Positions 1 through 6,919 are shown, numbered from the stretch's first letter. The stretch: DNA of 16,472 bases from Wenzhouxiangella sp. (GCA_021767625.1 JAASTB010000017.1:1-16472), one strand, 5' to 3'. Notes: generated by a model from the sequence alone, not told the origin. A program made the numbers and translations.

Positions 1-186
1 GAGATGATCATCGACCAACTGACCGCCCGCGGTGTCATGCCGCCGGAAGCACTCTACGAGCCCCCGTTCACCCGCGTCCACCACGCCGGCCCGGACGAAT
101 TGTTCACCGGCAAGGAAGAAGTCATCGAAGCCGTTTTCAACCAGCTCGATGCCGTGCACCAAAACATCGGGGCCGAAGCCCGCTAA
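1..186 (+). CDS. C-terminal end of a type I restriction HsdR-like subunit (partial)
   Basis: The frame is open from the first base of the window and stops at TAA 184-186, giving 61 residues of a C-terminus. The segment LYEPPFTRVHHAGPDELF followed by a short helix (EEVIEAVFNQLDAVHQNI) resembles the C-terminal EcoEI_R_C-type domain of HsdR/DEAD-helicase restriction subunits, which ends with an LYExPFT motif and a GPxxLF motif. HsdR is the ATP-dependent translocase/nuclease subunit of type I restriction enzymes. Only the tail is here, so the helicase and nuclease motifs cannot be checked. The abortive-infection toxin-antitoxin pair immediately downstream fits a defence cluster. Assignment is by motif memory, not alignment. 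Confidence 0.7.
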   Translation, partial: EMIIDQLTARGVMPPEALYEPPFTRVHHAGPDELFTGKEEVIEAVFNQLDAVHQNIGAEAR

Positions 187-235
187 TCATCCCGAGGTTT
201 TGAAAGTTGAATGCTTTCGCTGGAGGATCGGTGGC

Positions 236-283
236 AGGGTGTGTGCCGTGAAGTACTGGTGTCCAGAGTCACACACTCTTTTT
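236..283 (+). terminator. Likely intrinsic terminator after the hsdR-like gene
   Basis: A 10-bp stem pairs AGGGTGTGTG (236-245) with CACACACTCT (270-279), with one G-U pair, and is followed at once by a T run (279-283). The 24-nt loop contains a second small stem, CTGG (256-259) with CCAG (263-266). It sits 50 nt after the stop of the restriction gene and upstream of the next promoter, where a terminator is expected. The T tract is short, so strength is uncertain. Confidence 0.5.
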
Positions 284-345
284 GCCGAAACTGCGGGATG
301 GGGTCGCCCATTGCCAGAGGCTGAATCTGGTAGAGAGAATAGCAC

Positions 346-374
346 TTGACAGCCCGCATTCCCCGTGATAGAAA
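346..374 (+). promoter_or_regulatory. Sigma70-type promoter of the AbiE operon
   Basis: A consensus -35 TTGACA at 346-351 is followed by a 17-nt spacer and a -10 TAGAAA (4 of 6) at 369-374. The predicted transcription start is near 381, the exact centre of the large dyad at 346-412, leaving about 85 nt of leader before the ATG at 466. The TTG inside this -35 could be misread as a start codon. Confidence 0.55.
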
Positions 375-412
375 GTCCTTAGGACTTTCTATCACGGGGA
401 ATGCGGTGTCAA
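346..412. repeat. Near-perfect 67-nt dyad spanning the AbiE promoter; candidate operator
   Basis: Bases 354-379 and 381-406 are perfect 26-bp inverted arms around the single base T380. Beyond two unpaired bases (352-353) the symmetry resumes: TTGACA at 346-351 mirrors TGTCAA at 407-412. The dyad covers -35, -10 and the predicted start site. Known AbiEi antitoxins repress their own operon by binding inverted repeats in the promoter, so autoregulation is the simplest reading. This arm length and the one-base centre are extreme for an operator; a small inserted element or a fold-back assembly artefact are alternatives. Confidence 0.7.
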
Positions 413-465
413 ACTTGCGGCGGAGCCCTCGCAGCCTCAAGGCACTGACGAAGGAAATTAAGGCG

Positions 466-1320
466 ATGGACCTGCCCGTATTCCAGGACGCGGACCTCAT
501 CATCGCCTTCCTCCATAGCTGGCCCGATACCGAGGCTCTTTCGGAGATGCCTTGCGATCAAATTCGCAGGGCTTATCGACGGCATGTGGAAACCCTTGAA
601 GAATACGGCGCGCTGGAGTCAACCAAGGTCGCACAGGGGTTCGCAGCATACCAGTTGCCAACTACCCGCCTGCCTCCCGCGCAGCAAATCGTCTGCATTC
701 TCGACCCATTTGCTTATCTCTCCCACCTGTCCGCGCTGGCATGGCACGGGTTATCGGAGCGTTTACCAAGAACGCTGTTTATTTCCCGCCCGTCACGCAG
801 CCACTGGCAGTCACTAGCCAACGCCAAGCGTGAAGCCCAACTGGGCAATTTGGCTGAAGTGCATAACCGTTGCCGACTGCCAAACCACCGCTTTTCCGAG
901 TTCACTCGTATTGGCAAGCACGCCGTCCATACCTGGACCAGCACCCGCTTAGATCGCGAATACCATTCCGCGTTTAAGCACATCAGCGATCAGCATGTTC
1001 GTGTTGCCACCATCGGCCGGTGTTTTCTCGACATGGTGCGTGCACCCGAACTATGCGGAGGCATTCATCATGTTATGGACGTCTATGCTGAGCATGGTCC
1101 CACTTACTTGGAACTGATCCTGACCGAGATCGACACTCACGGCAACAAGATCGAGCAGGCGCGAGCAGGATATCTTTTAGAAGAGGTGTTCACCGGCGGA
1201 CACCCCATCCTCGACAAGTGGTCAGCAGGTGTGAGTCGAGGCGGCTCACGCAAGCTCGATCCTTCAGCGGATTACTCCGAACGCTATTCGGAGAAATGGG
1301 CGATCTCGATCAATGTCTAA
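466..1320 (+). CDS. AbiEi-like antitoxin / autorepressor of a type IV toxin-antitoxin pair
   Basis: 284 residues from ATG 466, which has AAGGAA at 451-456 upstream. The frame is open further up, to a TTG at 346, but that TTG lies in the -35 element and the stretch in between is the promoter dyad, so 466 is preferred. The segment YLSHLSALAWHGLSERLPRTLFISR (about residues 84-108) matches the AbiEi-type antitoxin pattern of a conserved SHLSAL/HGL block followed by a strand ending in SR. The N-terminal 60 residues are helical and presumably hold the DNA-binding winged helix. AbiEi neutralises the AbiEii nucleotidyltransferase without needing stable contact and represses the operon. The next gene starts 8 nt before this stop, giving coupled translation. 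The partner gene makes the assignment much stronger than this sequence alone. Confidence 0.78.
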   Translation: MDLPVFQDADLIIAFLHSWPDTEALSEMPCDQIRRAYRRHVETLEEYGALESTKVAQGFAAYQLPTTRLPPAQQIVCILDPFAYLSHLSALAWHGLSERLPRTLFISRPSRSHWQSLANAKREAQLGNLAEVHNRCRLPNHRFSEFTRIGKHAVHTWTSTRLDREYHSAFKHISDQHVRVATIGRCFLDMVRAPELCGGIHHVMDVYAEHGPTYLELILTEIDTHGNKIEQARAGYLLEEVFTGGHPILDKWSAGVSRGGSRKLDPSADYSERYSEKWAISINV

Positions 1321-2212
1321 TCCTATGTTGCCTACAACTGCCGGATACGCTGATCTAGAACGGTGGGTTCGAACGGCCGAGGATGATCCGGATCAACAAG
1401 CAGTACGACGGGTTATCCGAATCATTATCCACGCGGTGGCTCATTCGGATGAGCTGCGCGAGCTGATGGTCATCAAGGGCGGCGTGCTGCTGGCGGCTGC
1501 TTACCACACCGGACGTCACACAATGGATGTGGATTTCTCCACTCGCCTCGTTGCCAGGGAAGTTGACATCGAGGGTCTCTGCCAACGGCTGAATATTGCC
1601 CTGGAATCAAGTTCGGCCATACTCGGTGAATCTCTGGCCTGCCGTGTTCAAAGTAAGAAACTGAAGCCCCCTGGACCGCAGGCGAGCTTTCCAACACTGC
1701 GTGTTCGCGTCGGGTATGCCGAACGCGGTTCCAAAGAACAGAGTCGACTGGAGCGCGGCAGTTCGCCCCATGTGGTCATTGTTGACCTTAGTTTCAACGA
1801 GGAACTTGGTGAGCCGGTGACCTTGTGCATCAACGACCACGGGTACATCAAGGCCTATTCGCTCACTGCCCAAATTGCGGAAAAGTATCGAGCCCTCATC
1901 CAACAACCGGAGCGCGACCGGGTTCGACGGCAAGACGCATATGACATATTCTGCATACTCGAGCAAGGGCATTTCGACCTGCCCGAAGCTCGCGCCGAAC
2001 TTGTCGCCGCAATACGCGATTCCTGCCGTTCCCGGAATGTGAAAGCCGATGCTGACTCCATGAAGACTGACGAAATCCGCCGGCGAGCCCGCCTGGAATT
2101 CGACCAACTGCAATTCGAACTGGATCGCGAGTTGCCGGATTTCGAGCGGATGTTCGACCGAGTGGCCAATTTTTACGCCGAGCTACCGTGGGGCAAGATC
2201 CTTCCAGCTTGA
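1313..2212 (+). CDS. AbiEii-type nucleotidyltransferase toxin
   Basis: 299 residues, starting at ATG 1313 inside the end of the antitoxin gene. All hallmark motifs of the AbiEii/DUF1814 family are visible: KGG at 55-57, then R68, D72 and D74 in the RHTMDVDF block (metal and NTP binding), D158 in VDLSF, K191 and A194 in AEKYRALI, and the closing RRQDAYDI (R206, D208, D211). These define an MNT-fold nucleotidyltransferase. Relatives stop growth of phage-infected cells, and some add nucleotides to tRNA acceptor ends. The length is normal and every key residue is present, so the toxin is probably active. It follows an HsdR-like gene, consistent with a defence island. Confidence 0.9.
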   Translation: MSNPMLPTTAGYADLERWVRTAEDDPDQQAVRRVIRIIIHAVAHSDELRELMVIKGGVLLAAAYHTGRHTMDVDFSTRLVAREVDIEGLCQRLNIALESSSAILGESLACRVQSKKLKPPGPQASFPTLRVRVGYAERGSKEQSRLERGSSPHVVIVDLSFNEELGEPVTLCINDHGYIKAYSLTAQIAEKYRALIQQPERDRVRRQDAYDIFCILEQGHFDLPEARAELVAAIRDSCRSRNVKADADSMKTDEIRRRARLEFDQLQFELDRELPDFERMFDRVANFYAELPWGKILPA

Positions 2213-2336
2213 ACTCGTCAAGGATCAGCTAACCCCGAAAATTCCCATTTTTTCCACAGGCACGGAAACTGAATCAATAGGTGGAACAAGCCAGCAAAGA
2301 GCTACGGGCTGATTGCAAAGCCCTGCAGGGAATCGC

Positions 2337-2396
2337 TGGATCACGCTAGTAGCTTCTCTTGAATAAGTTTGGGCTACAAATTCAAGCGGTGATCCA
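2337..2396. repeat. Nested inverted repeat in the gene-free stretch before the recombinase module
   Basis: The 231-nt gap 2213-2443 has no convincing gene. Inside it the outer arms TGGATCACGC (2337-2346) and CGGTGATCCA (2387-2396) pair apart from one mismatch or bulge. Inner arms CTTGAAT (2358-2364) and ATTCAAG (2380-2386) are perfect. The right arms abut directly while the left arms are separated by 11 nt, so the fold is a stem with a one-sided bulge and a 15-nt loop. GTAGC (2349-2353) could also pair with GCTAC (2373-2377). It could be a recombination site of the nearby integrase or a structured RNA. Confidence 0.4.
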
Positions 2397-2443
2397 ATAT
2401 TGGCGAAGTACTCTTACAGACGGCTCCGTATCTGCCTGGAAAC

Positions 2444-2677
2444 TCATTCTTGCCTGTCAGCAGGAACATATTCCACCAGTTCCTCGATCCGGCAGTCGAA
2501 ATAGGCGCAAAGCCTATCCAGATATTCGGTCCGGGTGCTCCATCCTGGCTGATTGAGGATTCTTGACAAGGTGGTTCGTGCAATTCCGGTTGCTTCGGAG
2601 ATTTCGTGCACGGTCACCCGCCTCCCCTCCTGAAATTCCTTCTCCGCTATTAGCTCTTTCAGCCTAAAACGTATCAC
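2444..2677 (-). CDS. Small XRE/Cro-type helix-turn-helix regulator
   Basis: 77 residues if translation starts at GTG 2677. This start is chosen because the family typically begins (M)IRFRLKELIAEK; the frame extends up to 2812, but that upstream part crosses the divergent promoters and the excisionase start. The core VTVHEISEATGIARTTLSRILNQ (about 21-43) is a classic HTH of the Cro/CI superfamily (HTH_26-like), followed by YLDRLCAYFDCRIEELVEYVP, the usual end of this small family. It is transcribed divergently from the excisionase-integrase operon, the same layout as a phage-like repressor controlling recombination. It probably represses that operon and itself. No strong ribosome-binding site is visible; GGATGG is the nearest purine block. 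Confidence 0.75.
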   Translation of the reverse strand: MIRFRLKELIAEKEFQEGRRVTVHEISEATGIARTTLSRILNQPGWSTRTEYLDRLCAYFDCRIEELVEYVPADRQE

Positions 2678-2705
2678 TTTTGGGCCATCCGTCCACAAAA
2701 AGAAA

Positions 2706-2734
2706 ATTTTGCACCAATACTTGACATCCTGCAA
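2706..2734 (-). promoter_or_regulatory. Possible promoter of the XRE regulator
   Basis: Read on the minus strand, TTGCAG (2734-2729) and CAAAAT (2711-2706) are separated by 17 nt. The predicted start near 2699 gives a leader of about 20 nt. It overlaps the opposing excisionase promoter, so the two transcription units would compete for polymerase. The -10 matches consensus in 4 of 6 bases. Confidence 0.35.
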
Positions 2735-2748
2735 ACATCGGTTATATT
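2721..2748 (+). promoter_or_regulatory. Strong sigma70 promoter of the excisionase-integrase operon
   Basis: A perfect -35 TTGACA (2721-2726) and a -10 TATATT (2743-2748, 5 of 6) with 16 nt between them. The predicted start is near 2755, about 50 nt before the excisionase ATG. Confidence 0.6.
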
Positions 2749-2759
2749 TTGACCCGAAC

Positions 2760-2775
2760 GTTTCAAAAATGAAAC
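2760..2775. promoter_or_regulatory. Candidate operator between promoter and excisionase gene
   Basis: GTTTCA, four A bases, then TGAAAC form a perfect 6-bp dyad, and the symmetry extends with AA/TT outside one mismatched base on each side. It lies just downstream of the predicted start of the excisionase promoter, where a bound dimer would block transcription. The divergent XRE protein is the natural candidate ligand; this is inferred from position only. Confidence 0.4.
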
Positions 2776-2804
2776 ATTTGAGCCAAAAGAATACGGAGGC
2801 CGCT

Positions 2805-3041
2805 ATGGACAAGACCTATCTGACCACCGAACAGCTCGCCGAGCGCATCCACTACAACCCGCGCACGATCCGGAACCGCCTCAAGGATTCCGTCCTCCTG
2901 GAGGGGATTCACTATATCAGGCCGTTCGGAGGCCGGAAGCTGCTGTTTATCTGGGAAGCCATTGAGGAGGACATGAGCAACTTTTCGATGGACAGCGCGC
3001 CGCTGGTGCCCATGGCGAACGGGGCCGTGAGCCATGGGTAA
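2805..3041 (+). CDS. Excisionase-like (Xis/AlpA type) winged-helix DNA-binding protein
   Basis: 78 residues from ATG 2805, preceded by GGAGG at 2795-2799 with 5 nt spacing; in-frame starts further upstream fall on the promoter or operator. The sequence YLTTEQLAERIHYNPRTIRNR (about 4-24) followed by a GIHYIRPFGGRKLLFIWEAI stretch is the pattern of small MerR-like/excisionase proteins: a helix-turn-helix, then a wing ending in a strand that reads like RKLLF. Such proteins bend attachment-site DNA and steer the recombinase toward excision. The integrase gene begins 8 nt before this stop, and the pairing supports the role. The last 25 residues look disordered. Confidence 0.75.
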   Translation: MDKTYLTTEQLAERIHYNPRTIRNRLKDSVLLEGIHYIRPFGGRKLLFIWEAIEEDMSNFSMDSAPLVPMANGAVSHG

Positions 3042-4284
3042 GGTCCGGGCCCGTTCGGACAACGGCAAGCTATTCCTGGATTTCTATTACCAGGGCGTGC
3101 GCTGCCGGGAGCAAACGACGTTGACAAACACGCCTGCCAACCGGCGCAAGGTGCAAAAGCTCCTCGACCGGATCGAATCGGAGATTCTGGCGGGTTCCTT
3201 TGACTACGGCGCCACCTTTCCCGGCAGCGCCCGCGCCCTGCAGTTCTCAGGCGTCATGCCTTCTGCCAACGCCGCTGAGGGCAGCTCAGTCCCCGCCCGG
3301 ACTGGACCTGCCCCAAAAGTGGATCGCACGCCTCGGTTCCGCGAGTTTGCAGATAACTGGATGCGTGAGAAGGAGCCGGAGTGGCGGCCCAGCTACCGGG
3401 AAACCGTCACCGTCACGCTCAACCGCTACCTGCTGCCCGCCTTTGGCAACCGGCGCGTGGGCTCCATTAGCCGTGCAGACCTGCTGGATTTCCGCGCCAA
3501 GATCGCTGGCAGTCACCGCGCGAACGGCCGGAAGCTGAGCAACGCCCGGATTAACAAGATCATGGGTTTCGCGCGCCAGATCCTTGATGAGGCCGCGGAC
3601 CGCTACGAGTTCCCCTCGCCCTATCGCGGGATCAAATCGCTGCGTTCCAGGAAGCCGGATATCCACCCATTTTCGCTGGAAGAGGTCCATCGGATTCTCG
3701 AACGCGTACGCCCTGACTATCGCCACTACCTGGCCGTACGGTTCTACACCGGCATGCGCAGCGGAGAGATCAACGGCCTTCGCTGGCACAACGTGGATTT
3801 CTCGAGCAATCTGATTCTGGTGCGCGAAACCCTGGTGCAGGGCCGAATCCAGGAGGGCTCGAAGACCTACGACTCCAACCGAGACATTCCCATGCTCCCG
3901 CCCGTCCGCGAGGCACTCGAGGCCCAACGAGAAGTTGCCCCCAAGGGCGTCGAGTGGGTCTTCTGCACCCGCCGGGGCGCACCCATCGAGAATCGCAACT
4001 TCACCAACCGGGTCTGGAAGCCGCTGCTTGCCAATCTCGGTCTGACCTATCGGCGGCCTTACCAGACCCGCCACACGGCCGCGACGCTGATGCTCGCAGC
4101 CGGCGAATCACCCGAATGGGTCGCTCGCGTACTCGGGCACACCACGACCCAGATGCTCTTTACCACTTATTCGCGCTATGTCCCGAACCTGACCCGCCAG
4201 GACGGCTCGGCGATGGCGCGTCTACTGGCCTCCCAGGCCGGCACTTCCACCCATAACGACAACAACAAAAAGGAGGACGACTGA
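3034..4284 (+). CDS. Tyrosine-type site-specific recombinase (integrase)
   Basis: 416 residues. The N-terminus (about 8-65; NGKLFLDFYYQGVRCRE) resembles the arm-type DNA-binding domain (DUF3596-like) of phage and island integrases. A SAM-like core-binding domain follows at about 100-200, then the catalytic domain. Catalytic residues visible: R242 (GMRSGEINGL), K277 (EGSKTYDSNRDI), R346 in QTRHTAATLM, H369 (VLGHTTTQM) and the nucleophile Y379 (TTYSRYVP). The position usually held by the first His of HxxR is Tyr (Y343), a common variant. About 30 residues (66-98) between arm and core domains are low-complexity. It overlaps the excisionase by 8 nt and the next gene by 1 nt. It likely integrates and excises the element carrying this cluster. 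No tRNA target is visible in the window. Confidence 0.92.
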   Translation: MGKVRARSDNGKLFLDFYYQGVRCREQTTLTNTPANRRKVQKLLDRIESEILAGSFDYGATFPGSARALQFSGVMPSANAAEGSSVPARTGPAPKVDRTPRFREFADNWMREKEPEWRPSYRETVTVTLNRYLLPAFGNRRVGSISRADLLDFRAKIAGSHRANGRKLSNARINKIMGFARQILDEAADRYEFPSPYRGIKSLRSRKPDIHPFSLEEVHRILERVRPDYRHYLAVRFYTGMRSGEINGLRWHNVDFSSNLILVRETLVQGRIQEGSKTYDSNRDIPMLPPVREALEAQREVAPKGVEWVFCTRRGAPIENRNFTNRVWKPLLANLGLTYRRPYQTRHTAATLMLAAGESPEWVARVLGHTTTQMLFTTYSRYVPNLTRQDGSAMARLLASQAGTSTHNDNNKKEDD

Positions 4285-4697
4285 TGAACGAGTCCATTCC
4301 CCGTCTCCGCCCGCAGGCCCTTGCGGATTACCTCTGGCACCGCTACCAGATTCGGCCCGGACAGGCCATGTGCCTGGCCCTTGGACAGCCCGACACCCGC
4401 GACAACCACGAGGCGCTGGTCGCCTGGGCGCGCGAGGCCATTGAGCGATACCGCATCACGGGCCCGGAAGACCTAGTCAACCTGATCGAAGGTGATCTGT
4501 TCGAGCAGATGTTCGACGCTGGCCTGGTCGGCGGCATGGTCGAGATGCAGCCGGTTCCCGGTCCCGTTGCCACTCGCCTGTTCGGGCCACTAGAAAGTGG
4601 GCAGGCCCAGCGCGCCGACATCCATGCCCAACGCCCGGCTCCCCAGAGCCATTCCAACAACGTCATCGACATTGCCGGGAGGATCCGCCATGACTGA
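4284..4697 (+). CDS. Unrecognised protein of the integrase operon (137 aa)
   Basis: ATG 4284 overlaps the integrase stop (ATGA) and has AGGAGG at 4271-4276, so it is a real coupled gene. The first 100 residues look folded and mostly helical: PQALADYLWHRYQI at 10-23, EALVAWAREAIERYRI at 43-58, then EDLVNLIEGDLFEQMF. The last 35 residues are polar and Gln/Pro/Asn-rich. There is no signal peptide or membrane segment, and no cysteine pair or known motif that I recognise. Its place between the integrase and another unknown gene with overlapping frames suggests a function tied to recombination or element maintenance; that is inference from context only. Confidence 0.8.
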   Translation: MNESIPRLRPQALADYLWHRYQIRPGQAMCLALGQPDTRDNHEALVAWAREAIERYRITGPEDLVNLIEGDLFEQMFDAGLVGGMVEMQPVPGPVATRLFGPLESGQAQRADIHAQRPAPQSHSNNVIDIAGRIRHD

Positions 4698-5985
4698 TCA
4701 TCGCAAGCACCATTTCCACTCCAAGGCGTTCAGGGCCGGCAACTTCAAGCGCATGCTCGACTTCGCGGTCCGCGGCCTGCCGCGACACGTCCTGCGAGGC
4801 GAGCAGTACGTCGACTGCGAATGGGCACTCCGGATCTACGAGCCCGAGATCCGCCAGCTCGACGAGTTCAACATTCATCCCAAGTGGTTCTCCTCCGGCG
4901 TGCTGGGGGCGGCCCTCATCAGCCTGGCGCTCTACCCCGAGACACTCGACCTCTGGCGACGCCTGGCTCGCAATGAGGTCTTCCGTGACGAGCGCGGCTC
5001 GGACGCACCGGGATTCCTGCGCGAGCTGATCGAGCGCCACCAGAACGACCGGCGCTTGACCCGTAACCAGTTCTACCAGCTGTTCCTGTTCCAGGCGACA
5101 CTGGCCATGGCGAAAGCGTGGGTGCACCACGAAGACCCGGACCACCACTCTCTCCAGCTCCCGCCGACCCCGGATGCAGCGGAGATGATTGCCGCCGTAC
5201 GCCGCCTGAAAGGCGCACGCCACTCGATGACCGGATTTCGGCCGCCGGAGATCACGCGCGACCGCTGGGTCGTGCTGGACAAGCCCCAGGTCATTCATGA
5301 GCCCGATCTCAGGAAGGTGCTGATCCTGGCCAAGCGAGCCTCGAGCCTGGAAGGCTCGCCACTGGCCGATGAGGCCCTGAATGACGCGCTGGAATGGCTC
5401 ATCAAACCGCACCCGCCGGTCGAGCTGGCGCACCCGGCCGCCTTGGCTGCCGCTGTGGTCAGCATCGCCAGGGCCCCGGATTCTCAGGGCCTGTGGGACC
5501 GGGTATTTGCCTTTATCGGCAGGCGCAAGCCCAATGAGGGCCGCAAGCCCTATGCTGACTTGTCAGCCTGCATGCTTGACTGCATCACACTGGCCAATCG
5601 CAGCAATAACCCGCACCGGGCGGCCACTGCACTCTACTACTGCGGCCAAGTGCTCGTCGACCTCTGGATCGAGCAGCCGGACCAGTTTCGGATGGCGCTG
5701 CCGCGCGCGCCGAAGGAGCGGCCACTGGACGAGCTCTGGGCCGATCTCGATGTCAATTTCACGCCACGGATCATTTTCGAGTCCAATCAACCTGCGCTGG
5801 CGCCGCCTCCCGAACCTGCCGGATTCGGCGGCCAGGAGGGCGGCGGGAAAGGCTCGACCCGAAGAAGGCTCGGCTCGAACGCTCAAGCGGATTCACCAGG
5901 GCAACTCAATCAGCCGCCCAACCAGACATCGAGGAACATCATGATCACGAGCCCGATGGCGAGGCCGAGAGTTGCCCTGTTTTGA
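4690..5985 (+). CDS. Unrecognised protein ending the integrase operon (431 aa), 3' end probably altered
   Basis: ATG 4690 overlaps the previous gene by 8 nt and has GGAGGA at 4678-4683; the open frame above it (to 4597) lies inside the previous gene. Residues 1-370 look like a soluble, helix-rich, basic protein with several Trp and His residues (VHHEDPDHHS near 150). I recognise no family. From about residue 378 the sequence becomes Pro/Gly/Arg-rich with repeats, and the last 25 codons (5910-5985) lie antisense inside the ZIP transporter gene. Such a deep convergent overlap suggests that the native stop was lost where the element joins its neighbour and that the frame now reads through. It was presumably co-transcribed with the recombinase. 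Confidence 0.75.
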   Translation: MTDHRKHHFHSKAFRAGNFKRMLDFAVRGLPRHVLRGEQYVDCEWALRIYEPEIRQLDEFNIHPKWFSSGVLGAALISLALYPETLDLWRRLARNEVFRDERGSDAPGFLRELIERHQNDRRLTRNQFYQLFLFQATLAMAKAWVHHEDPDHHSLQLPPTPDAAEMIAAVRRLKGARHSMTGFRPPEITRDRWVVLDKPQVIHEPDLRKVLILAKRASSLEGSPLADEALNDALEWLIKPHPPVELAHPAALAAAVVSIARAPDSQGLWDRVFAFIGRRKPNEGRKPYADLSACMLDCITLANRSNNPHRAATALYYCGQVLVDLWIEQPDQFRMALPRAPKERPLDELWADLDVNFTPRIIFESNQPALAPPPEPAGFGGQEGGGKGSTRRRLGSNAQADSPGQLNQPPNQTSRNIMITSPMARPRVALF

Positions 5986-6695
5986 TGGCCGGATCGGTGG
6001 GTTTCTGGGATGATTTCGTGGCTGATGACGTAAAGCATGGCGCCGGCGGCGAAAGCCAGGCCCCAAGGAAGCAGCGACTGAGAAAGAGTGATGACACTCG
6101 CGCCGAGAAGCCCGCCAATTGGCTCCACGAGCCCGGTTAGCGCCGAGACGTAGCAAGCTCGTATTTTCGAGTAGCCCACGCCTACTAGCGAGACCGCAAC
6201 TGCTAGACCTTCCGGAGCGTTCTGCAGTCCGATACCGATCGCCAGCGGCAGACCGCCAGAAAGGCCGTCAGCTCCGAACCCAACGCCTACGGCAAGTCCT
6301 TCGGGAAAGTTGTGGATTGCAATCGCGATAATGAATAACCAGATACGCCGCAAAGAAGCCACATCCGGTCCTTCGCGGCCAGTGTCGAAATGCTCGTGTG
6401 GGAGCTTCTCATTGATCAAGGCGATCGCACCCATCCCGAGCAATATCGCAAGGCAGACAATGGCCGCTGGGGCGGGACCACCCTCAAACCAATTTTCAGC
6501 GACATCGAGTGCCGGAATGATCAACGAGAAAAACGAGGCTGCAAGCATCACGCCCGCCGCGAAGCCAAGTGCAAGATCGCGCGTGGCTCGTGAGGGGATG
6601 TTCATGAAGAGCACGGGCAAGGCGCCGATCGCGGTCAGCGAGCCCGCTGCCAAGCTTCCAAGGAAGCCCAGGGTTATTGGGGAAGGTAAGTCCAT
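5910..6695 (-). CDS. ZIP-family metal transporter (ZupT/GufA-like)
   Basis: 261 residues from ATG 6695, preceded on the minus strand by AGGA (6707-6704, 8 nt spacing). The frame is open to 6764 but the extra 23 residues lack transporter character. Eight hydrophobic segments fit the ZIP fold. The binuclear metal site is complete: HNFPEGLAVGVGF (H128, N129, E132) in TM4, QNAPEGLAV (N159, E162) in TM5, E191 in LTGLVEPIGG, and HEIIPETHR (H226, E227, E231). A short His/Glu-bearing loop (PHEHF, 99-103) lies between TM3 and TM4. ZIP proteins move Zn2+, Mn2+, Fe2+ or similar ions into the cytoplasm; specificity cannot be read here. Its 3' end overlaps the unrelated plus-strand gene by 76 nt. Confidence 0.9.
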   Translation of the reverse strand: MDLPSPITLGFLGSLAAGSLTAIGALPVLFMNIPSRATRDLALGFAAGVMLAASFFSLIIPALDVAENWFEGGPAPAAIVCLAILLGMGAIALINEKLPHEHFDTGREGPDVASLRRIWLFIIAIAIHNFPEGLAVGVGFGADGLSGGLPLAIGIGLQNAPEGLAVAVSLVGVGYSKIRACYVSALTGLVEPIGGLLGASVITLSQSLLPWGLAFAAGAMLYVISHEIIPETHRSGHQNRATLGLAIGLVIMMFLDVWLGG

Positions 6696-6919
6696 TTCAT
6701 AAGTCCTGCCTGGAGGCTGAGAGACGAGCCAGAGTAACGCCTGAGAGACATCGTTGCCCCACATCCGCGGGTCAGTAAGGTGCTGTGAACCATACGTTCA
6801 GTGTCCAAATGCCTTACGAACAAACCAAACGGCGCGCCCTAGACCGATTGGCAGGCGACATTGGGATGCAGCTCGAGTCTGCTTCGGAGAAACCTCGTCG
6901 GCCGAAAGCCGCCGCCCCC

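Noticed and set aside
346..465. Extra 40 codons upstream of the AbiEi-like gene from a TTG start
   Set aside because: The TTG is part of a consensus -35 element and the interval is the promoter dyad; ATG 466 has a ribosome-binding site.
2213..2443. tRNA gene or tRNA fragment as integration target
   Set aside because: No cloverleaf, T-loop or CCA end could be found on either strand here or elsewhere in the window.
2359..2556. 65-codon plus-strand frame
   Set aside because: It runs across the nested repeat and antisense to the XRE gene; no recognisable protein features.
6696..6919. Metal riboswitch upstream of the ZIP gene
   Set aside because: Two TCTCTCAG repeats are present but no known riboswitch core could be recognised.
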